DNA from: JACCXJ01 sp052387115
GTDB taxonomy: Bacteria; Pseudomonadota; Gammaproteobacteria; JACCXJ01
DNA: 7,592 nt
Direction of reading: 5' to 3'
Assembly: GCA_052387115.1 (NCBI GenBank)
Contig: JBQTJM010000252.1
Location: forward strand, 1 to 7,592
A program made the translations under genes and the position numbers. Positions 1 through 5,381 of the stretch are shown here, in pieces. The number at the start of each line of letters is the position of its first letter. The first letter of the stretch is position 1. The notes below the pieces were generated by a model that saw only the letters and a program-made list of their open reading frames with translations, ran no database searches and was not told where the DNA came from.

Positions 1-1114
1 CGATAAGCCAGCGCCGGATCTCGTTCGTGCCACCGCCGATGTCGTAGACCTTGGCGTCGCGCAGGAGGCGCCCGGCGGGCGAGTCGTTCATGTAACCCCT
101 GGCGCCCAGGCATTGGATGGCCTCGAGTGACACGCGCACCGCCGACTCGGAGGCGAACAAGAGGCAGGCGGCGGCCTCCTTGCGGCTCTCTGCGCCCCGA
201 TCGAAGCGCGCGGCCACGCGATAGGTCATGGCGCGGGCGGCTTCGAGCGCGGTGTACATGTCCGCGAGCTTGCCCTGCATCAGCTCGAAGCTCCCGATGG
301 CCTGGCCGAACTGCCGTCGTGCGCGCACATAGGGGAGGGCGAGGTCGAGCGCCGCCTGCATGATCCCGAGCGGCCCACCGGAGAGCACCAGCCGCTCGCT
401 GTCCAAGCCGCGCATCAAGACCCGCGTGCCCTCGTCGACCGTGCCGAGCACGTGCGCTTCGGGTAGCTCGCAGGCCTCGAAGACGAGCTCGCAGGTGTTC
501 GAGCCGCGCATGCCGAGCTTGTCGGTCTTTGGACCCTTGCGGAAACCCGGCGTGCCGTCCTCGATCAGGAAGGCCGTGATGGAGCGGGAGCCGGCCTCGA
601 CAGGCGCGGTGCGCATATAGACGATGAGGAGGCGCGCCTCGGGGCCGTTCGTGATCCATTTCTTGGTGCCGTTCGCGACGAAGCCCCGGCCGCGTTGCTC
701 GGCCCGGCAGCCCATCGCCCCGATGACGTCCGATCCCGCACCGGCCTCGGACATGGCGAGCGCACCCACCCACTCACCCCGGCACAGGCGCGGTAGGTAA
801 CGGCCCTTCTGGGCCTCGGAGCCGTTCTCGTAGAGGGTGTTGACGCACAGGTTGGAGTGGGCGGCGTAGGACAGGCCGACCGATCCCGAGGCGCGTGAGA
901 CCTCCTCCATGGCGATCACGTGCGCCAGGTATCCGAGCCCGCGTCCCCCGTACTCGGGGGCGACGGTGAGCCCGAGCAAGCCGGCTTCCCCGAGCTTGGC
1001 CCAGAGATGACCCGGGAACGCGTTGTCACGGTCGATGGCCTCGGCGTGCGGCTCTACCTCGGCCTCGGCGAAGGCCCGTACGGCTTGTCGAAACCCCAGC
1101 AGGTCCACGGTCAC
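1..1114 (-). CDS. liuA: Isovaleryl-CoA dehydrogenase, C-terminus cut by window edge
   Basis: FAD-dependent acyl-CoA dehydrogenase that oxidises isovaleryl-CoA to 3-methylcrotonyl-CoA in leucine breakdown, passing electrons to ETF; cytoplasmic. Translation gives about 371 residues with no stop, so roughly the last 15-20 residues lie outside. Visible family marks: GALAMSEAGAGSD around residues 117-129 (acyl-CoA dehydrogenase signature 1), WITNG soon after, GLDSERLVLSGGPLG with the expected catalytic glutamate at about E240 (the position characteristic of isovaleryl-CoA dehydrogenases), and QCLGARGY at 334-341 followed by a GGGTNEIRR FAD-site motif near the cut end. The GTG start at 1114-1112 is chosen because a GGAGG lies 9 bases upstream and the ATG further up runs into a stop after four codons. 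Other liu genes would be expected further left; none is visible. The family is certain; isovaleryl specificity is very likely from overall similarity recalled from memory. Confidence 0.93.
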   Translation of the reverse strand, partial: MTVDLLGFRQAVRAFAEAEVEPHAEAIDRDNAFPGHLWAKLGEAGLLGLTVAPEYGGRGLGYLAHVIAMEEVSRASGSVGLSYAAHSNLCVNTLYENGSEAQKGRYLPRLCRGEWVGALAMSEAGAGSDVIGAMGCRAEQRGRGFVANGTKKWITNGPEARLLIVYMRTAPVEAGSRSITAFLIEDGTPGFRKGPKTDKLGMRGSNTCELVFEACELPEAHVLGTVDEGTRVLMRGLDSERLVLSGGPLGIMQAALDLALPYVRARRQFGQAIGSFELMQGKLADMYTALEAARAMTYRVAARFDRGAESRKEAAACLLFASESAVRVSLEAIQCLGARGYMNDSPAGRLLRDAKVYDIGGGTNEIRRWLI

Positions 1115-1125
1115 GCTAGTCTACC

Positions 1126-1149
1126 TCCATAAGAGTATGGATAATGGAG
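1126..1149. promoter_or_regulatory. Small dyad over the liuA ribosome-binding site
   Basis: TCCAT-N6-ATGGA at 1126-1141 is followed by another ATGGAG at 1144-1149, so CTCCAT (1125-1130) can pair with either downstream copy. On the minus strand this covers the GGAGG of liuA, so it could be an operator or an RNA fold that hides the ribosome-binding site. The arms are only 5-6 bases, so chance is possible. It does not resemble a regulator site I can name. Confidence 0.25.
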
Positions 1150-1315
1150 ATGCCGTTTGCCTCCCGGCAGCCGTCCCGGGGATCGCGGCCCGGACATCAC
1201 CAGCCGGAAATCCGCCGCTGGAGATATACCAGGGGGGACATCCAACTGGGCCGAGCCTGCGTAATGATTCTGGGACGGGCGGTCCCGACATCTCTAGCCA
1301 AGAAGGAGAATAGCC

Positions 1316-1771
1316 ATGCATCCGAAGAGTTTCAGACAGCTTCTCTCGATCCCCTTGCTGTCGGCCGTACTGGTGGCCGCGGGCTGCAACTCGACGGCCC
1401 CTAAACCCGAGACCAGCCTCTATCAACGGCTCGGGGGTAAGGAGGCCATCACCGCCGTGGTCGATGACTTCGTCGCCAATGTCGCCGCCGACTCGCGTAT
1501 CAATGGCCGCTTTGCGACCACCGACCTCCCGAATCTCAAGCGCCTCCTGGTCGAGCAGATCTGCGCCGGCAGCGGCGGGCCTTGCACCTACACCGGCCGG
1601 GACATGAAGACCACGCATGCCGGCATGGGGATCACCGACGCGGAGTTCGGTGCCCTGGTCGAGGACCTGGTTCAGAGCCTGGACAAGCTCAAGGTGCCGG
1701 CCGCGGAGAAGCAGGAGCTGCTCGGGATCCTCGGCCCCATGAAGACCGACATCGTGGAGCCGGGGGCCTGA
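1316..1771 (+). CDS. Group 1 truncated haemoglobin, lipoprotein form
   Basis: Haem-binding globin of the truncated 2-over-2 fold, 151 residues, probably anchored to a membrane. Residues 1-24 form a lipoprotein signal: KSFRQ, a hydrophobic stretch LLSIPLLSAVLVAAGC, and lipidated C24; alanine at position -3 makes the lipobox slightly atypical. The globin domain spans about 34-145: LYQRLGG, a B helix AITAVVDDFV, then GGPCTYTGRDM and HAGMGIT holding the expected proximal histidine H101. Compared ungapped with mycobacterial trHbN (from memory), B10 is V53 instead of tyrosine, E7 is L74 and E11 is L78 instead of glutamine, so the distal pocket looks apolar. C83 and C90 are extra cysteines. ATG at 1316 follows AAGGAG by 7 bases. 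It diverges from liuA. Likely roles are oxygen or nitric oxide handling at the envelope, but no substrate can be read from the sequence. Confidence 0.92.
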   Translation: MHPKSFRQLLSIPLLSAVLVAAGCNSTAPKPETSLYQRLGGKEAITAVVDDFVANVAADSRINGRFATTDLPNLKRLLVEQICAGSGGPCTYTGRDMKTTHAGMGITDAEFGALVEDLVQSLDKLKVPAAEKQELLGILGPMKTDIVEPGA

Positions 1772-2117
1772 GCACCGTGGGATAGCCACCGCCTGCACCC
1801 GGCGCGGGAGGGAGCGGCCAGGGACGGCCCGAATCCTCCTGTTCCTGCCCTTCGAAACGCTAGATACTTGCGTCGTAAATGTCGAACAACACCGCTCAAG
1901 CAAGTCCTGATTCACATGCAAAGTCAATCGGCTGCAAGCGCCAGGGTAGTCCCTCCCCTGCGCAGCGGGGGAGGGTTAGGGTGGGGGCCAGGCGTTCAGG
2001 CGGTGACGAGGCTTGGTCAGCGGCTGAAAGGCTTGGCCCCCACCCCACCCTCCCCCGTCCGCAGAAAGCGCGGACAGGGGAGGGGGTCTCCGGGTTCCCT
2101 CCCCTGCGTAGCCTGCG
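1772..2117. other. Gene-free stretch between convergent genes
   Basis: 346 bases between the stops of the haemoglobin gene (plus) and the HNH gene (minus). The first part (1772-1945) shows no convincing gene, RNA or T-tract terminator. The second part is filled by the palindromic repeat cluster described separately. Short open frames exist here in several frames, but they run through the repeats, have no ribosome-binding site and resemble nothing I know. Confidence 0.7.
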
Positions 2118-2119
2118 CT
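1951..2119. repeat. Cluster of GC-rich palindromic repeats (REP-like)
   Basis: Three related pieces. Unit 1: CCCTCCCC (1951-1958) pairs with GGGGAGGG (1968-1975) and is followed by TTAGGGTGGGGGCCA. Unit 2, inverted: TGGCCCCCACCCC from 2034, then a hairpin in which CCCTCCCC (2048-2055) and GTCCGC (2057-2062) pair with GCGGAC (2070-2075) and GGGGAGGG (2077-2084), broken by one C/A mismatch. Unit 3: a partial copy of the unit 1 start at 2097-2112 with one difference, running up to the stop of the HNH gene. The 1967-1990 segment is also complementary to 2034-2056 with one small indel, so the whole block can fold into one large structure. This is the architecture of REP/BIME-type intergenic elements. 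It may stabilise mRNA ends or block convergent transcription; there is no T-tract for classical intrinsic termination. Confidence 0.8.
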
Positions 2120-2525
2120 AATTCCCCGGTCCGAGCAGATCCTTGAGCGCGGCGAAGGGGCGATGGGTGGCCGCCGCCGTCTCCTCGTGTTTCAGGCAGA
2201 CGCCGTCCCCGCGTATGAGATCGGCGTGGCGGGCATGCTCGTTGTCGTGGCAGTAACGGCACAGGAGCTCCCAGTTGCTCCCGTCGGGCGGGTTGTGGTC
2301 GTGGTCGTGGTCGCGATGGTGGACGGTCAGCTCGTGCAGATTGATGCGATCGAAGCCGCGCCCGCAGCGGCCGCATACCCAGGGGTAGAGCTTGAGCGCC
2401 TGCGCGCGATAGCCTTCCATGCGGTCCGTGTAGGCGCGCCGTGCCTCTGCGACGATCTTATCGAGCTTGTTGGCGTCGAGCGCGCCGCGCGCGGGTTTGG
2501 GGGGACGGGGGTATTGGTCGGCCAT
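2118..2525 (-). CDS. yajD: YajD-like HNH nuclease family protein
   Basis: Small cytoplasmic protein of the HNH endonuclease superfamily, 135 residues. The core matches E. coli YajD as I recall it: YPWVCGRCGRGF, LHELTVHHRDHDH, NPPDGSNWELLC, YCHDNEH. Residues expected to bind structural zinc are C51, C54, C89 and C92. The HNH-type active site is H69-H70, N84 and H93 or H97. The N-terminal 35 or so residues, rich in proline and lysine, extend beyond the E. coli protein. The physiological role of YajD is not established, so DNA cleavage is expected from family rather than shown. The ATG at 2525-2523 has only a weak GGCGAG upstream. The gene stands alone, converging on the haemoglobin gene and divergent from the aldo/keto reductase; its stop TAG abuts the repeat cluster. 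Confidence 0.88.
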   Translation of the reverse strand: MADQYPRPPKPARGALDANKLDKIVAEARRAYTDRMEGYRAQALKLYPWVCGRCGRGFDRINLHELTVHHRDHDHDHNPPDGSNWELLCRYCHDNEHARHADLIRGDGVCLKHEETAAATHRPFAALKDLLGPGN

Positions 2526-2614
2526 GTGGCTGCTCGCCTGCGGGGGGTACCCCTAATGATAGACGAGAGGACTTATCGATGCCCGGCCCGGTTTGATGAC
2601 GGCCCCATCGGTAG

Positions 2615-2636
2615 GGGCACCCCCCCGTGGGTGCCC
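2615..2636. repeat. Hairpin GGGCACCC / GGGTGCCC
   Basis: Perfect 8-base inverted repeat with a 6-base loop in the spacer between yajD and the aldo/keto reductase. A second short palindrome, GGGGTACCCC, lies at 2544-2553 just before yajD. There is no T-tract on either side and the hairpin lies between divergent starts, so a terminator role is unlikely. It resembles the short palindromic repeats scattered between genes in many high-GC genomes. Confidence 0.5.
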
Positions 2637-2676
2637 AACACCTCACGGATGCCCGCGGCCCGGTGATAAGGGCCAG

Positions 2677-2705
2677 TTGACAGTCGCATGCGCGCGGCTT
2701 AGCGT
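2677..2705 (+). promoter_or_regulatory. Sigma70-like promoter for the aldo/keto reductase
   Basis: A perfect -35 hexamer TTGACA (2677-2682) is followed after exactly 17 bases by TAGCGT (2700-2705), which keeps the T, A and final T of a -10 element. Transcription would begin near 2712, giving a very short leader before the GGAGG at 2716-2720 and the ATG at 2729. The -10 is weak, so this is a prediction only. Confidence 0.45.
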
Positions 2706-2728
2706 GCCTGCCAGCGGAGGGGTTTCCA

Positions 2729-3592
2729 ATGCAACGCGAGATCGATCGCAGCGGGCTGCTGGTGACGCCCATCGGCCTCGGGGCCATGCCGCTGTCCCTC
2801 GCCGGGCGCCCGGGACCGGAACAGGCGTTCCGGGTCATCGAGGCCTTCGTCGATGCCGGCGGGGATTTCATCGACACTGCCAACGTCTATTGCCTCGACG
2901 ATGGCGACATCGGCCATAACGAGCGCCTGATCGGCAACGCCTTGACGCGCCTTGGACGGCGCGACGAGGTGCTGGTGGCCTCCAAGGGCGGGCTGCGCCG
3001 GCCGCGCGGGGAGTGGACCGTGGACGGGAGCCCAAAGTGGCTGCGCGCATCGTGCGAGCAGAGTCTCGCGGCCCTGGGCACGGACATCATCACCCTCTAC
3101 CAGCTCCATGCCGTAGACCCCGCGGTGGATTTCCTGGAAACCTTGGGGGCCCTTAGCGCGCTCAAAGCGGAAGGAAAGATCCGGCACATCGGCCTCTCGA
3201 ACGTGGACCCCGGGCAGCTCGAGACGGCGCTCCGGCACACCGCCATCGCCTCGGTCCAAAACCGCTGTAATCCGTTCTCGCAAGGGGACTTCAAGAACGG
3301 TCTCGTGGATCTCTGTAAGGCGCGTGGGGTGACCTACATTGCCTACAGCCCGGTGGGCGGCCACTTCGGCCACCAGCGCCTGGACGCCGACGCCGTACTG
3401 GCCCGGCTGGCCACGAAGTACGCGTGCTCCCCCCAGTGCATCGCGCTCGCCTGGCTGCTCCACAGAGGCGATCATATCCTCCCAATCCCGGGTGCCAGCA
3501 AACCGGCCAGCATCCTGGACAGCCTGAAGGCCATCGACCTCACGCTGGAGCCCTCGGACATCGAGGCCATCGACCGCCTGCCGCGCGGGTAG
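2729..3592 (+). CDS. Aldo/keto reductase
   Basis: NADPH-type oxidoreductase of the aldo/keto reductase superfamily, 287 residues, cytoplasmic, with a full (alpha/beta)8 barrel. The catalytic tetrad is complete: D49 and Y54 in FIDTANVY, K86 in VASKGG, and H127 in LYQLHAVDP. Other family marks are the N-terminal TPIGLGAMP, HNERLIGNAL, GKIRHIGLSN and the C-terminal cofactor loop LPIPGASKPASILDSL. The length is normal for the class related to plant and bacterial aldo/keto reductases. The start follows GGAGG by 8 bases. Typical substrates are aldehydes, ketones or sugars, and none can be inferred here because no pathway gene lies beside it. Codon use matches the high-GC surroundings (39 of 60 bases G/C in line 3061-3120). 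It is followed after 131 bases by the macrodomain gene, which looks compositionally different. Confidence 0.93.
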   Translation: MQREIDRSGLLVTPIGLGAMPLSLAGRPGPEQAFRVIEAFVDAGGDFIDTANVYCLDDGDIGHNERLIGNALTRLGRRDEVLVASKGGLRRPRGEWTVDGSPKWLRASCEQSLAALGTDIITLYQLHAVDPAVDFLETLGALSALKAEGKIRHIGLSNVDPGQLETALRHTAIASVQNRCNPFSQGDFKNGLVDLCKARGVTYIAYSPVGGHFGHQRLDADAVLARLATKYACSPQCIALAWLLHRGDHILPIPGASKPASILDSLKAIDLTLEPSDIEAIDRLPRG

Positions 3593-3723
3593 TGCGCGGC
3601 CCGAGTGGTTGCAAGAATGACTGAACGGCAGGTTGCCCGCACTGATGCTGACTATCCCCAAAGCAAATGTAGCAGACGCTCGTACGTCGCGCGGCTGATT
3701 CGCGGCGTCGGGCCCCTCCTCCT
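3593..3723. other. Spacer before the macrodomain-Shedu cassette
   Basis: 131 bases with no gene. GACGC (3675-3679) can pair with GCGTC (3705-3709), and CGCG (3688-3691) with CGCG (3701-3704), a possible weak leader fold. I see no convincing -35/-10 pair and no purine-rich ribosome-binding site before the ATG at 3724, where the sequence is pyrimidine-rich. The macrodomain frame stays open back to 3673 but contains no ATG, GTG or TTG upstream. This is probably one edge of the acquired segment. Confidence 0.5.
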
Positions 3724-4260
3724 ATGGAAGCGGTAGCTCAAGCGCGGCATGCCGACATCACCACGTTAGCGGTGGACGCAATCGTCAATGCAGCGAATTC
3801 CTCCCTCCTCGGCGGTGGCGGCGTCGATGGAGCTATTCATCGTGCCGCAGGACCTGAGCTTGTTGATGAGTGCCGCCTCCTTGGCGGTTGCAAGGTCGGT
3901 GAGGCGAAACTCACCAAGGGCTATCGGCTACCAGCGAAGTTCATCATTCACACGGTTGGCCCCGTCTGGAGGGGTGGTACAAACGGCGAGCCTGAATTGC
4001 TCGCGTCGTGCTACAGGCGCTCCCTTGAAATAGCCATCCGCCATGGCATACAGAGCATCGCTTTTCCGAGCATCAGCACTGGGATTTATGGCTACCCCAT
4101 AGAACTGGCCGCTAAGGTAGCAGTCGGTACGGTGACCTCATTTACCGACAAAGAAGGTGCGCTCACGGAAGTTTTCTTCTGCTGCTTCTCAGCTACTGAT
4201 CTCGCTGTCTACCAAAGGCTTCTCCATGCTGTGAACGGTCGGGGACTTGAATGGATGTGA
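3724..4260 (+). CDS. Macrodomain ADP-ribosyl hydrolase, YmdB/MacroD type
   Basis: Single-domain 178-residue macrodomain protein closely resembling E. coli YmdB, which hydrolyses O-acetyl-ADP-ribose and can remove mono-ADP-ribose from acidic residues. All key elements are present: D11 (adenine contact), NAAN at 22-25 with N25, GGGGVDGAIHRAAG at 30-43 with catalytic D35, IHTVGPVW at 75-82, and the phosphate loop STGIYGYP at 118-125. It should therefore be an active enzyme and not only a binding module. The start at 3724 puts D11 and D35 at the same numbers as in YmdB, which supports it although no Shine-Dalgarno sequence is visible. It overlaps the Shedu gene by 10 bases, so the two are probably co-translated. 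GC is lower than in the neighbours (33 of 60 in line 3901-3960). In this setting it may counter ADP-ribosylation or process an NAD-derived signal; that role is inference. Confidence 0.93.
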   Translation: MEAVAQARHADITTLAVDAIVNAANSSLLGGGGVDGAIHRAAGPELVDECRLLGGCKVGEAKLTKGYRLPAKFIIHTVGPVWRGGTNGEPELLASCYRRSLEIAIRHGIQSIAFPSISTGIYGYPIELAAKVAVGTVTSFTDKEGALTEVFFCCFSATDLAVYQRLLHAVNGRGLEWM

Positions 4261-5324
4261 TGGCGCTACTATCGAGCGGGTCCGGCGAGCAGATCCGCGA
4301 CGCGATTGTGCAGCTAGCCCACAGGAAGGACGCGGAGTCCTTGAAGGTCCTTCAGGACCTTCTCCGCCATCGCGATTCCCACACGTTTTTCAAACATGCA
4401 GTGCCGCATTTGGCGTCGCTGGCTCTCTTGGCTCACGGCGTTGAAGGGGTTCGTGCACTGCGACGAGTGTTCGAGGAGGCCCCGGGTGCGATATACCCCA
4501 CCGCGATCTTGGGAACGCTATGGGCGGTGGCGACCGAACAGCCGCTGGATGCTTTCCAGCTGAAATACCTTCCCCCGGCGCCTGAGCTCCAGATCTTACC
4601 TGCTCCCGAAGTGAGAGCTGCCGCCATTCGAGCTCTGCGCGAGATCGTAGCAGACAGCATGGTTGACGAGGATATGTTCTTCACCGTGCTGAACTTCGTC
4701 TTTCAGAAGGGAATCGGGCTCTCAATGGAGGGTGACACATCGCCGGAGTGGCGTCGGAAGCTGCTGCACTTGCTAACCGAGGCAACACTCAAGATTTCTT
4801 CGAGCTTGCTCGCCGAGTTCAAGGACATGATCGATAGAGATTGCAACGAAGAGGCTTATCACGAGTTCTTGGGAGCGAATCCTGTATTCCTTGACCCACT
4901 TGCACGAGTAGCATCCAGGCACAAGCTCGGCTTGGAGCTCGTCACTGACTTCGTTGTGCGCCGCTATGACGACAAATACCTCCTGGTGGAGATCGAAAAG
5001 CCGCAAGACCGAATTTTTACGCAAGCCAACGACTTTTCGGCGCAGTTCTCACACGCGCTTGGACAGATTCTAGACTTTCAAGCGTGGGTCGAAGACAACG
5101 GCGCGTATGCTCGAAGCCTTATACCGGAGATCGCGAGCCCTCGTGGGTTGTTGGTGATGGGACGGAAGTCAGACTTTAGCGAAGCCCAGCGGAGGAAATT
5201 GCATCGGCTGAACGTAAACATGGCGAGTGTGGACGTCGTGACGTTCGAGGAGCTACACGAGTCTGCCGCGCGCCTGTACGAAAACCTATACCATGCAACG
5301 GAAGTACCGAGCGGCTGCGTTTGA
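4251..5324 (+). CDS. Shedu-type (DUF4263) nuclease with helical N-terminal domain
   Basis: Protein of 357 residues. The C-terminal part (about 198-345) matches the Shedu antiphage family SduA, a PD-(D/E)XK-like nuclease: NEEAYHEFLGANPVFLDP (199-216), TDFVV with D233, LLVEIEKPQDRIFT with E247, E249 and K250, HALGQILDFQAWV with H268 and Q272, then GLLVMGR (299-305) and a closing VVTFEEL strand-helix. The catalytic set therefore looks intact. Residues about 5-190 are predicted alpha-helical with repeated pairs such as DAESLKVLQDLLRH and VRAAAIRALREIVAD, resembling HEAT repeats; such N-terminal regions are thought to act as sensors or oligomerisation parts. GGGGA lies 5 bases before the ATG at 4251. 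An alternative ATG at 4260 would form a TGATG junction with the macrodomain stop. GC is low for the region (32 of 60 in lines 4861 and 5041). A defence role is inferred from the family. Confidence 0.88.
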   Translation: MDVMALLSSGSGEQIRDAIVQLAHRKDAESLKVLQDLLRHRDSHTFFKHAVPHLASLALLAHGVEGVRALRRVFEEAPGAIYPTAILGTLWAVATEQPLDAFQLKYLPPAPELQILPAPEVRAAAIRALREIVADSMVDEDMFFTVLNFVFQKGIGLSMEGDTSPEWRRKLLHLLTEATLKISSSLLAEFKDMIDRDCNEEAYHEFLGANPVFLDPLARVASRHKLGLELVTDFVVRRYDDKYLLVEIEKPQDRIFTQANDFSAQFSHALGQILDFQAWVEDNGAYARSLIPEIASPRGLLVMGRKSDFSEAQRRKLHRLNVNMASVDVVTFEELHESAARLYENLYHATEVPSGCV

Positions 5325-5340
5325 CTGCACCGGACGCGCT

Positions 5341-5366
5341 AAAAAAAAGAAAAGCAGCGCGCCGCT
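5341..5366 (-). terminator. Intrinsic terminator after nasS
   Basis: Read on the minus strand, a short hairpin AGCGG-CGCG-CTGCT (one G-U pair) is followed at once by a T-rich tract (5352-5341) of eleven T and one C. It starts 15 bases after the TAA of the nasS-like gene, the usual layout. The stem is short but GC-rich. It would face the end of the Shedu gene, which has no T-tract terminator of its own on the plus strand. Confidence 0.6.
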
Positions 5367-5381
5367 CGGTGAGAAATCGGG

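Noticed and set aside
1121..1927. Minus-strand open frame of 268 codons across the haemoglobin gene and both spacers
   Set aside because: It overlaps a well-supported lipoprotein globin and two promoter or spacer regions, and its translation shows no family motif.
1951..2086. GC-rich hairpins considered as an intrinsic terminator for the haemoglobin gene
   Set aside because: The stems are strong, but no T-tract follows either hairpin on either strand. The repeat arrangement fits an interspersed palindromic element better.
2556..2561. TATCAT on the minus strand as a -10 element for yajD
   Set aside because: The position would suit transcription of yajD, but no acceptable -35 hexamer lies 16-18 bases upstream.
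2163..2666. Plus-strand open frame of 167 codons across yajD
   Set aside because: Its valine-rich run is the complement of the histidine/aspartate codons in the HNH motif of yajD; no ribosome-binding site or known domain.
2699..3661. Long minus-strand open frame of 320 codons opposite the aldo/keto reductase
   Set aside because: The plus-strand protein has a complete catalytic tetrad and family motifs; the minus-strand product resembles nothing and is a high-GC shadow.
3685..5366. Possible flanking direct repeats marking insertion of the macrodomain-Shedu cassette
   Set aside because: The best shared string I found near the two edges is only about 7 bases (GCGGCTG), too short to separate from chance in GC-rich DNA.
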